Positions 1 through 5,134 of a stretch of 5,140 bases of DNA are shown piece by piece. The stretch covers positions 1-5,140 of the forward strand of contig CALXON010000221.1 of the NCBI GenBank assembly GCA_944389985.1, read 5' to 3'. Every line of letters begins with the position of its first letter. The stretch's first letter is position 1. The notes beneath the pieces are model-generated. The model did not search any database. It had not been told where the DNA came from and saw nothing but the letters and a program-made list of their open reading frames with translations. This DNA comes from an uncultured Spirochaetaceae bacterium (lineage in GTDB: Bacteria > Spirochaetota > Spirochaetia > Sphaerochaetales > Sphaerochaetaceae). The position numbers and the translations under genes were made by a program.

Positions 1-372
1 ATCACAAAGGCTGTTTCTTCAACAAAGAATATTTCTGTAATGTCAAAGGTCACTGTTCTTGATACAATTAGCGGTATCGCTAACATGAATGGTGGAAACT
101 TTGTAATCAAGGTATCTGCCGATCAGGATTATACTCTTGGCGCTACAGACATTGCTGCATTTGAAGCTCAGATCTATGCTGTATGCAATAATGTTGAGAT
201 TAAGGGAACAGGTTTCCACATCATTCCTGAGTCACTCAGCAAGACATTCTTCCCAAGAGGATCCTTCGATACGAACGGATATGAAGTTAAATATAGCTTC
301 ACATGGGATGGTAATAACAACACTAAGGAATATGAGAATAAAGTAAAGGTTTTCTTCCAGGAAGGTGTATGA
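1..372 (+). CDS. C-terminal part of an unrecognised, probably beta-rich protein (5' truncated)
   Basis: The reading frame is open from the first base of the window (ITKAVSSTKNISV...) to a TGA at 370-372, giving 123 visible residues. The first in-frame ATG at 40 has no ribosome site in front of it, so the gene probably begins outside the window and this is its C-terminal end. The visible part alternates hydrophobic and polar residues, is rich in Thr, Ser, Asn and Gly, and ends in a YEVKYSFTWDG...KVKVFFQEGV stretch, which suggests beta-strands. I see no catalytic motif, membrane segment or coiled coil. One Cys lies in the AVCNN context. I do not recognise the family; a structural or surface protein is possible but not shown. 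It is followed 51 nt later by a small HTH gene on the same strand. Confidence 0.7.
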   Translation: MTKAVSSTKNISVMSKVTVLDTISGIANMNGGNFVIKVSADQDYTLGATDIAAFEAQIYAVCNNVEIKGTGFHIIPESLSKTFFPRGSFDTNGYEVKYSFTWDGNNNTKEYENKVKVFFQEGV

Positions 373-382
373 AATTATCTAC

Positions 383-418
383 GGGGTCAGCTGTAATGGC
401 TGATCCCTCTTAGGAGGG
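383..418 (+). promoter_or_regulatory. Two mutually exclusive hairpins in front of the HTH gene
   Basis: GGGGTCAGC at 383-391 pairs with GCTGATCCC at 399-407 (nine pairs, one G-U wobble, 7-nt loop). It begins 10 nt after the upstream stop and is followed only by TCTT, so it is at best a weak terminator. CCCTC at 405-409 can instead pair with GAGGG at 414-418 around a TTAG loop, which would bury the AGGAGG ribosome site (412-417) of the next gene. The two stems share 405-407, so they compete. The pairings are visible in the sequence; a regulatory role is inferred. Confidence 0.4.
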
Positions 419-423
419 CTGAA

Positions 424-627
424 ATGGAAGAAAATGTAAAGTCCCTCCGGACAAGAATTCCTAATGCTAAGCGTCAGGAATGTCTGAAGCTCTTTGAAGA
501 GGGCATAGGTTACAAAAAGACCGCTAAGATCACTGGATTGAATCCATATTCAGTCCGGGATTATAAGCGGAGATATGCTCAGGGTGATGCATCCTGGGCA
601 GAACGAGGCGGGGAAGACGCCGAGTGA
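424..627 (+). CDS. Small helix-turn-helix DNA-binding protein (67 aa)
   Basis: The start is well set: AGGAGG at 412-417 lies 6 nt before the ATG. The protein is short and basic in its middle. Residues 15-27 (AKRQECLKLFEEG) look like a first helix, YKKTAKIT (30-37) like the second, GLN is the turn, and PYSVRDYKRRY (41-51) like a recognition helix with several Arg and Lys. This matches the homeodomain-like HTH seen in transposase OrfA proteins and related small DNA-binding proteins. No catalytic domain, transposase partner or terminal inverted repeat is visible nearby, so it stands as a lone HTH protein rather than part of an intact insertion sequence. The acidic tail (GGEDAE) is probably disordered. 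It ends 3 nt before a terminator. Its target and function are unknown; a prophage or mobile-element origin is possible. Confidence 0.72.
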   Translation: MEENVKSLRTRIPNAKRQECLKLFEEGIGYKKTAKITGLNPYSVRDYKRRYAQGDASWAERGGEDAE

Positions 628-630
628 TAC

Positions 631-661
631 GAAGGCTGTGGCTTAGGTCGCAGCCTTCTTT
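631..661 (+). terminator. Rho-independent terminator of the HTH gene
   Basis: GAAGGCTG at 631-638 pairs perfectly with CAGCCTTC at 651-658, with two further inner pairs (one T-G wobble), an 8-nt loop and TTT directly after. It starts 3 nt past the HTH stop codon. The U tract is short, so readthrough into the hairpin-rich region downstream is plausible. Confidence 0.7.
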
Positions 662-720
662 CAGATGCGAATGAGTTTCTCTGAATAGACACAATATGTT
701 TGTTTAAGTAATCTTTTTAT

Positions 721-803
721 GAGAGTTGGGATTATCGCGAATCCTCTCTCCTAAATTAATGATTGAAGCTGTATCTTAGCCTGTGCGGATACAGCTTCTT
801 GTT
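721..803 (+). ncRNA. Candidate structured RNA module, copy 1 (stem A + linker + stem B)
   Basis: Stem A: GAGAG (721-725) pairs with CTCTC (746-750) and GGATT (729-733) with AATCC (740-744), with a small internal bulge and one G-U pair. A linker containing AATTAAT (754-760) follows. Stem B: 11 perfect pairs between 765-775 and 788-798 with a 12-nt loop, then TTGTT, which resembles a terminator. The same order recurs about 116 nt later. No open reading frame with a ribosome site is present. I cannot assign it to a known RNA family; it may be a small RNA, a structured trailer of the HTH transcript, or a decayed repeat. Confidence 0.35.
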
Positions 804-836
804 GTTAGTAGTGTCTGCATGGTAATATTCTATCGG

Positions 837-910
837 GAGAATTGGTTTTGGATTTCATATTCTCTCTCAATTAATTTGCTTGAGGTTCGGTCGTTGATCG
901 GACCTCATTT
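837..910 (+). ncRNA. Candidate structured RNA module, copy 2
   Basis: Stem A: GAGAAT (837-842) pairs with ATTCTC (859-864); the outer G835-C866 and G836-T865 wobble can extend it. The 3' side again runs into TCTCTC (863-868), followed by AATTAAT (869-875). Stem B: 882-892 pairs with 896-906 over 11 positions, two of them G-U, followed by ATTTGT. The stem sequences differ from copy 1 while length and pairing are kept. The spacing between copies is 116 nt for stem A and 117 nt for stem B. A weak TAATAT at 823-828 just upstream could be a -10 box, but no good -35 is seen. Confidence 0.35.
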
Positions 911-917
911 GTACAGT

Positions 918-941
918 AGAAAGGCCAGCTATCCGCTGGCC
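918..941 (-). terminator. Terminator of the minus-strand lipoprotein gene
   Basis: GGCCAGC at 923-929 and GCTGGCC at 935-941 form a perfect 7-bp stem with a 5-nt loop. Read on the minus strand it begins 7 nt past the lipoprotein stop codon and is followed by TTTCT. It also lies just after the + strand hairpin modules, so it could stop transcripts from both sides, although the + strand side lacks an immediate T run. Confidence 0.6.
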
Positions 942-948
942 CTGTGGT

Positions 949-1499
949 TTACCTTGGAGATGTTTCCTTTATTGGGATCTCATATCCATTAAGGATATAT
1001 GTTCCACCATCTCCGCCCATTGTCTCTTTGTAGACGAAATCAAAGACAGTATCGGCATTGGACTGAACTCTGAGATTCATATTGATAGTATTGTCATCCT
1101 GAGTTGTCTTTCCATTGATTGTGCCCCAGATCTTTGATCCATTACGAAGTGTCACACCATTTGCAGTCGCGTCAATGGTGTAGTTTGTTGCACTCATTTT
1201 AAAAGTTACTGTGTAATTTTCACCATTGTATGTTCCTGGAACTGGGACATCTCCAGTTGGATCTGTATCTATGATATCCAGACAATCCCCAGTAAGATAC
1301 CAGTCGTATACTACTTCAATGAAAGAGCTGCAGAAGTTGAATTTCTCCTGATCCGTAGAGCCTCCGAAGGCCTCATTCTCCGAAGTTGTGTTAGCAGGTG
1401 CGTCTGATGGAATCCCCCCCCGTTGCCATTGGGATCGCATGAGCAGAGCAGAATAAACGCAACGAGCAGAAGAGTCATTCCTGAAATGATCTTCTTCAT
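949..1499 (-). CDS. Small lipoprotein split by a poly-G frameshift (candidate phase-variable gene)
   Basis: The start is ATG at 1499-1497, 5 nt behind a good ribosome site (AAAGGAAG, 1512-1505). The first frame encodes MKKIISGMTLLLVAF, then ILLCSC and DPNGN: a classical lipoprotein signal peptide with lipobox L18-C19-S20-C21 followed by a short Asn/Gly linker. At the run of eight G (1421-1414) this frame goes astray and ends at 1311 after 62 residues. The other frame continues from the same tract (IPSDAPANTTSEN...) to a TAA at 949. Nine G would join them into 183 residues, six G into 182. The distal part (GTYNGENYTVTFKMS..., GYEIPIKE) looks like a small beta-rich domain; I do not recognise the family. 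As sequenced, no full-length protein is made without slippage. The options are phase variation in the OFF state, a base-calling error in the homopolymer, or a recent pseudogene. Expected location is a membrane-anchored surface or periplasmic lipoprotein. Confidence 0.72.
1414..1421 (-). repeat. Poly-G tract (G8) inside the lipoprotein gene
   Basis: Eight consecutive C on the + strand (G on the coding strand) sit just after the codons for the signal peptide and the DPNGN linker. The reading frame switches exactly here. Such tracts change length by slipped-strand mispairing, and poly-G tract variation is documented in Treponema. Length 8 leaves the gene out of frame; 9 or 6 puts it in frame. 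Confidence 0.8.
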
Positions 1500-1515
1500 T
1501 GTTTCTTCCTTTCTG

Positions 1516-1552
1516 GGGGAGGTTCAAACAGTTTTTATTATCAATCCTCCCC
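1516..1552 (-). promoter_or_regulatory. Leader inverted repeat upstream of the lipoprotein ribosome site
   Basis: GGGGAGG (1516-1522) and CCTCCCC (1546-1552) are perfect 7-bp arms around a 23-nt A/T-rich loop. On the minus strand the structure lies in the presumed 5' leader, ending a few bases before the AAAGGAAG ribosome site. It could protect the 5' end of the mRNA or affect ribosome access. The repeat is visible; the role is inferred. Confidence 0.4.
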
Positions 1553-1560
1553 AAGACTTT

Positions 1561-1566
1561 ATAATA
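1561..1566 (-). promoter_or_regulatory. Possible -10 box of the lipoprotein promoter
   Basis: On the minus strand TATTAT (1566-1561) followed by AAAG sits about 60 nt before the start codon and about 7 nt before the leader hairpin begins. No clear -35 hexamer is found at the right distance, so the call is weak. Confidence 0.25.
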
Positions 1567-1659
1567 GTAAATCAAAAACTGAGAAAATCCACAGTTGATA
1601 TCGTATTTTTCTGAATTTATTGGATCAGATTAAATTTGTTGGTAAAGTATAGTCGGACC

Positions 1660-1682
1660 AAATGCTGTTTTCCCAAGCATTT
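1660..1682. repeat. Inverted repeat in the divergent intergenic region
   Basis: AAATGCT (1660-1666) and AGCATTT (1676-1682) form a perfect 7-bp inverted repeat with a 9-nt spacer. It lies about 30 nt upstream of the -35 box of the ROK operon promoter and could be a regulator site or a chance A/T-rich palindrome. Confidence 0.35.
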
Positions 1683-1713
1683 ATTGAACGATGTAAACCG
1701 CAATAAAAATTGT

Positions 1714-1745
1714 TTGACAAAATTGTAAAGTGATTTACATTATAG
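1714..1745 (+). promoter_or_regulatory. Promoter of the ROK operon with an embedded palindromic operator
   Basis: A full-consensus TTGACA (1714-1719) is followed by TACATT (1736-1741, 16-nt spacer) or CATTAT (1738-1743, 18-nt spacer) as the -10 box. Within the spacer lies the perfect palindrome TGTAAA-N4-TTTACA (1724-1739). A repressor bound there would block RNA polymerase. Single GTAAA half-sites also occur at 1693 and 1746. The ROK repressor encoded just downstream is the obvious candidate ligand, which implies autoregulation; that link is inference. Confidence 0.6.
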
Positions 1746-1772
1746 GTAAAGTTGATTGACAGAGGAGTGTTT

Positions 1773-2942
1773 ATGAGCGGAATAAACTCAGCGGATATGC
1801 GATTCTCAAATGAAATGCTCGTACTTAACAGCGTCCGTGATGGTGGAATGTCCAGAGCACAGCTGGCAAAAACCACAGGACTGACGAGAGCAGGAATAGC
1901 GTTCATAGTCGATCAGCTTGTTGCGAAGAGATTCCTTTGTGAAGGTGAACGCTTTGTTTCTGAATCAACAGGAAGAAGATCAACATTCATCGAGATTGAA
2001 AGAAGCAACTGGTTCGCAATCGGTATTGCCCTGACAAGACATAGCTGCAAGGTAGGATTCGTGAATCTTCTCGGAGAGATCGTCGCAGATACTAGAGTCT
2101 CAATAGAAGAGGCAGGAGATCCTTCAGCTTGTCTCAGCATGGCTTGCGAGAAGGTAAGGGATCTGATCGTTGAGCATGGACTTGGTAAAGACAACATTCT
2201 TGGAATTGGAATCAGTATGCCCGGTCCTGTTGATATCAACAAAGGAATGGCTATCAGCTCATCATCTGTATGGAACGGAATCCCGGTTAGGGACATAGTG
2301 TCATCATACTTCAACTGTCCATGCATCATAAAGAATACAAGCATTGCACAGTGTCTGTATGAAAAGAACTATGGAGTGGGCAAGGATCTCTCCAATTTCC
2401 TTTATATCAAACTGGGGGATGTCATCGGAGGTGGTGTCGTTGTCGATGGTCGTCCTCTCTCCGGTCATAACGGATTTGGAAACGAACTTGGACATGTCTC
2501 TGTGGATTTCAATGGTCCTGAATGTTCATGTGGCAATAAGGGCTGCCTGAATCTCTATGCATCCGTACCGGCTCTTCTTTCAAGATATCCTGAGGCTGGG
2601 TTCTCAAGCTGGGATGACATCATTGATTCAGTCTATACAGGTAATGCCAGTGCAATGAAGATGCTCCACGATGAGATCGGGATGATATCTGTGGCATTGA
2701 CAGGTTTCATAAACATATTTGAGCCTGATGCGGTCATTTTGGGAGGGGATCTCGCATACAGGCCTCAGATCGTGCAGACATTGCTTTCAGAGACGGTCAA
2801 CTCCCACAGAATGCTCCGTGAAAGCAGGAAGATTCCTTTCATAATCGCCTCCAAGGATGATTTCTATTCATTACGCTCTGCAGCATATGTATTCCTTGAT
2901 GAGTTCTATGAAGGGACATTCCCTCTTAAGGGTAAGGAGTGA
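1773..2942 (+). CDS. ROK-family transcriptional repressor (NagC/XylR/Mlc type), 389 aa
   Basis: The ATG at 1773 follows AGAGGAG (1761-1767) by 5 nt; a TTG start at 1752 would overlap that site and is rejected. Residues 14-56 form a winged helix-turn-helix (SRAQLAKTTGLTRAGIAFIV), followed by an actin-like ROK sugar-binding domain. GIGISMPGPVD (144-154) is the ROK signature. E238-L-G-H241 and C251-S-C253-G-N-K-G-C258 match the GHxxxxxxGPxCxCGxxGCL zinc motif (His plus three Cys). FEPDAVILGGDLA lies at 316-328. The kinase site is degenerate: the usual NDAN is NTSI (188-191), so the catalytic Asp is Thr189, and the phosphate loop GTGIGGG reads GDVIGGG (215-221). It should therefore bind a sugar as inducer without phosphorylating it. 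Length is normal for ROK repressors. It heads a three-gene operon and probably represses its own promoter. The exact sugar cannot be told from sequence. Confidence 0.92.
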   Translation: MSGINSADMRFSNEMLVLNSVRDGGMSRAQLAKTTGLTRAGIAFIVDQLVAKRFLCEGERFVSESTGRRSTFIEIERSNWFAIGIALTRHSCKVGFVNLLGEIVADTRVSIEEAGDPSACLSMACEKVRDLIVEHGLGKDNILGIGISMPGPVDINKGMAISSSSVWNGIPVRDIVSSYFNCPCIIKNTSIAQCLYEKNYGVGKDLSNFLYIKLGDVIGGGVVVDGRPLSGHNGFGNELGHVSVDFNGPECSCGNKGCLNLYASVPALLSRYPEAGFSSWDDIIDSVYTGNASAMKMLHDEIGMISVALTGFINIFEPDAVILGGDLAYRPQIVQTLLSETVNSHRMLRESRKIPFIIASKDDFYSLRSAAYVFLDEFYEGTFPLKGKE

Positions 2943-2944
2943 GT

Positions 2945-3784
2945 ATGGTTCGTGTAAGTGTGCTTCCTGTATCATATTTCAGCGCTCTGCAGAATGGTTC
3001 AATGGATATAGAGAAATGGGCCTTTATCGCTCATAAACTCGGCATACGGTATATTGACCTTCCTGTATGGGCAATCAGGGAAAGAACCTCTGTGTATCTT
3101 TCATATATTAAACAGATATTTAGCAGTGCCGGAGTCCGTGTGTCGATGATAGGCACATACAGTGATTTCACGAATCCTGACAGTGTGCAGAGACAGCGTG
3201 AGCTTGATTATCTTGTAGCTGATATAGCATTGGCTTCCGAAATCGGAGCTGATTATATAAGACTCACAGATGGACAGGCTTATCCCGGATTGAACAGAAA
3301 TGAGGCAATAGGGTGGATCGCGGATAATTTCAGAAAGGCCGCTGTGAGAGCTGAAGAGTATGGAATAACGTTAGCTTTTGAGAATCACGGGCATCCATCT
3401 GCCTGGATATATGATGATTTCTCTCACTCTCCATCTGTTTTCGCATCAGTTGCCGATGCGATCAGGGATACAGGAGTGAAGATAAACTTCGATACGGGAA
3501 ACGCCTCCGGCTGCGGCATGGATGCTGTCTCAATGGCAGATGAGTATTTTGATGAGATCGCGAGTCTTCACATTGCCGAGACGGTAAGCAATGTAACTAC
3601 AGTTCATGCCGCTCTCGGAGCGGGTATCTCACCGATAGAGGATGTTCTGAGACTTCTTTCTGAAAGAGGATTTCAGGGAAATATTTCAATAGAGGAGGAT
3701 TCCGGAAACGGAGAAAAGGGAATATTCCAGGCCTACAGGTTTGTCACTGGGATACTGACGGATCTCGGTATGGAATGGGAATAG
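2945..3784 (+). CDS. Sugar phosphate isomerase/epimerase-like TIM-barrel protein (279 aa)
   Basis: The ATG at 2945 lies 5 nt behind AAGGAG (2934-2939) and 2 nt past the ROK stop, so the two genes are translationally linked; a GTG at 2939 overlaps the ribosome site and is unlikely. The protein belongs to the xylose isomerase-like TIM-barrel superfamily (AP endonuclease 2 fold). Probable divalent-metal ligands are all present: E146 (LAFENHGH), D183 (INFDTGN), H209 (SLHIAE) and E250 (ISIEED). The LGAGISPIEDVLRLL segment (224-238) matches the family's usual pre-final strand. Members isomerise or epimerise sugars, inositols or hydroxypyruvate, or oxidise sugars together with a dehydrogenase; the substrate here is not evident. 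No signal peptide, so cytoplasmic. The setting between a sugar-responsive repressor and a sugar-binding protein implies catabolism of the imported carbohydrate. Confidence 0.88.
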   Translation: MVRVSVLPVSYFSALQNGSMDIEKWAFIAHKLGIRYIDLPVWAIRERTSVYLSYIKQIFSSAGVRVSMIGTYSDFTNPDSVQRQRELDYLVADIALASEIGADYIRLTDGQAYPGLNRNEAIGWIADNFRKAAVRAEEYGITLAFENHGHPSAWIYDDFSHSPSVFASVADAIRDTGVKINFDTGNASGCGMDAVSMADEYFDEIASLHIAETVSNVTTVHAALGAGISPIEDVLRLLSERGFQGNISIEEDSGNGEKGIFQAYRFVTGILTDLGMEWE

Positions 3785-3787
3785 TAC

Positions 3788-3818
3788 TCATATTCAGAAA
3801 AAGGAGGAATGAATATGA
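3788..3818 (+). promoter_or_regulatory. Hairpin holding the start codon of the binding-protein gene
   Basis: TCATATTCA (3788-3796) pairs perfectly with TGAATATGA (3810-3818) over nine base pairs. The start ATG (3815-3817) is in the stem and the AGGAGG ribosome site is in the 13-nt loop. A ribosome finishing the upstream gene (stop at 3782-3784) would reach into the 5' arm and could open the stem, favouring coupled translation. An alternative weak stem, GAATA 3779-3783 with TATTC 3791-3795, would compete. Pairing is seen; function is inferred. Confidence 0.4.
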
Positions 3819-5134
3819 AAAGATATTTGAAGAACATGCTGATACTTGCTGTTCTGGCAGTTCTGGTTCTGTCACCTGCCTTTGGAGGAGGCAGCAAGGA
3901 ATCAGCCGCCGCTGAGACAAATGAGAAAGGGCAGGTGGTTGTCACAGTCTGGTCCGGATACCCTGATAATCAGGCATGGCTTGACTGGGTTACTGCAGAA
4001 TTCGAGAAAGCCAATCCTGATATCGACATTCAGGTGACGACATTCCCGATCACGGATTTTGAGACCAAGGTCGCAGCATCCATCCCTGCCGGTTCATGTG
4101 CAGATGTGATCACGATCAATCCAAGCTATGTGTATGCATATAACAGTGGCGGAAGATTTGCCAAGGTTCCGGAAGAGCTTCAGGAACTCGTCCGCTCAGG
4201 AATCTATGATCAGGCGGTTGTAGAGGAGTCTTCATACGAAGGTGAGGTCATAGCTGTTCCTCATATGCTTTCCAATGCTGGATGGTTCTATAACAAGGAC
4301 TATTTCGAAGAGGCAGGAATAACACAGGTTCCTACAAGTATGGAAGAAGTCCTGGATGCGGCATCGAAGCTTGTCAAATATAACGAGGATGGAAGTGTTG
4401 CCAGGTCCGGTATATCACTCAGACTTACCGGTGCAGCGAGCGGAACCGCGGAGAAGTGGTGGGTTCTGCTGATGCAGTATGGTGGCAAGCTTCTTGAGGA
4501 AACCGAACCCGGCATGTATGTAGCATCGTACAATGATGAGGCAGGCCTTGCAACGATGAAGTTCTATTTTGAGGCGTTATACGGCATAAAAGCTGACGAT
4601 TTCCAGGCACCACATGATACATCTGCATTCCTGAACGGGGATACAGCAATGTTTGCAAGAGAGTCTTCCGTCATTGTCGAAGTCCAGAAGAACAGTCCTG
4701 ACCTTAACTACGGCTCATTCCCGATGTTCAATGCAAACATCGCAATCACAAAGAGCTGGTATGTTCTTGACAATGGAAGCGAGGCCAAGGAAGAGGCTGC
4801 ATGGAAGTACATCGAGTTCGTGAACAGACCTGAGAACATGATCCAGTATCACCTTCTCACCGGTTATCAGCCGGCAAGAAAGGATCTTGATGTTGAGGAT
4901 CTTGTAGCAGGTGTTGAGCAGAGAAGAGCTTTCTTCGAGCCATTTGAGACTGTATATACATATATTCCAATTGACGAATTCCAGGAAATCCTCGTAAGGC
5001 TTGGAACCCGTCTCACAGAGGCATATCCACACAGCGAGTGGTACGGCGATGACGCTGCACTTCAGGCATTCCTTGATGAAGCCGCCGCTGAGACAAATGC
5101 CCTCCTCAGGGAGAACGGCCATTACGGTGGTTGA
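3815..5134 (+). CDS. Periplasmic sugar-binding protein of an ABC importer (439 aa)
   Basis: The ATG at 3815 is chosen because AAGGAGG (3801-3807) is 7 nt before it; the ATG at 3809 is only 1 nt from that site. Residues 1-24 form a signal peptide (MKRYLKN, then a Leu/Val/Ala core, then SPAFG). No Cys is near the cleavage site, so it is probably a free periplasmic protein. The mature part fits extracellular solute-binding family 1: VTVWSGYPDNQAWLDW (43-58), FEKANPDIDIQV (63-74), GEVIAVPHMLSNAGWFYNKD (143-162), TSMEEVLDAASKL (174-186) and FLNGDTAMF (272-280). Abundant Trp and Tyr in the middle and C-terminal parts suit carbohydrate stacking. Length is typical. It should deliver a mono- or oligosaccharide to a permease pair, probably encoded directly downstream. 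Ligand identity is not visible. The stretch AAAETN occurs both at residues 31-36 and at 423-428. Confidence 0.93.
   Translation: MKRYLKNMLILAVLAVLVLSPAFGGGSKESAAAETNEKGQVVVTVWSGYPDNQAWLDWVTAEFEKANPDIDIQVTTFPITDFETKVAASIPAGSCADVITINPSYVYAYNSGGRFAKVPEELQELVRSGIYDQAVVEESSYEGEVIAVPHMLSNAGWFYNKDYFEEAGITQVPTSMEEVLDAASKLVKYNEDGSVARSGISLRLTGAASGTAEKWWVLLMQYGGKLLEETEPGMYVASYNDEAGLATMKFYFEALYGIKADDFQAPHDTSAFLNGDTAMFARESSVIVEVQKNSPDLNYGSFPMFNANIAITKSWYVLDNGSEAKEEAAWKYIEFVNRPENMIQYHLLTGYQPARKDLDVEDLVAGVEQRRAFFEPFETVYTYIPIDEFQEILVRLGTRLTEAYPHSEWYGDDAALQAFLDEAAAETNALLRENGHYGG
3904..3923 (+). repeat. 20-bp direct repeat, copy 1 (start of mature binding protein)
   Basis: An exact 20-bp sequence (A, then GCCGCCGCTGAGACAAATG) codes for AAAETN just after the signal peptide. 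The identical 20 bp recurs at 5080-5099 in the same reading frame. Confidence 0.85.
5080..5099 (+). repeat. 20-bp direct repeat, copy 2 (C-terminus of binding protein)
   Basis: This is identical to 3904-3923 and offset by 1176 bp, exactly 392 codons, so both copies encode AAAETN. Flanking bases differ on both sides. Confidence 0.85.

Noticed and set aside
424..627. Insertion sequence with the HTH protein as OrfA
   Set aside because: No OrfB or DDE domain and no terminal inverted repeats are visible on either side.
373..660. Diversity-generating retroelement (hairpin just after a gene end, known in treponemes)
   Set aside because: No reverse transcriptase, no template/variable repeat pair with A-specific differences, and the upstream protein end lacks a C-type lectin-like pattern.
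628..948. Integron attC sites (the hairpins look like recombination sites)
   Set aside because: I could not find paired RYYYAAC / GTTRRRY core sites, and no integrase is in the window.
783..992. Open frame of 69 codons on the + strand through the hairpin region
   Set aside because: It begins at GTG with no ribosome site, runs through two hairpins and overlaps the 3' end of the convergent lipoprotein gene.
949..1575. Single uninterrupted 208-residue minus-strand protein starting at 1575
   Set aside because: Its first 50 or so residues look non-coding, there is no convincing ribosome site, and the true start with lipoprotein signal peptide and good ribosome site is in the other frame at 1499.
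1752..1772. Upstream TTG start for the ROK protein
   Set aside because: It would place the strong AGAGGAG ribosome site inside the coding region; ATG at 1773 is correctly spaced.
1625..1906. Minus-strand open frame overlapping the ROK promoter and start
   Set aside because: It is antisense to a well-supported gene and promoter, with no recognisable protein features.
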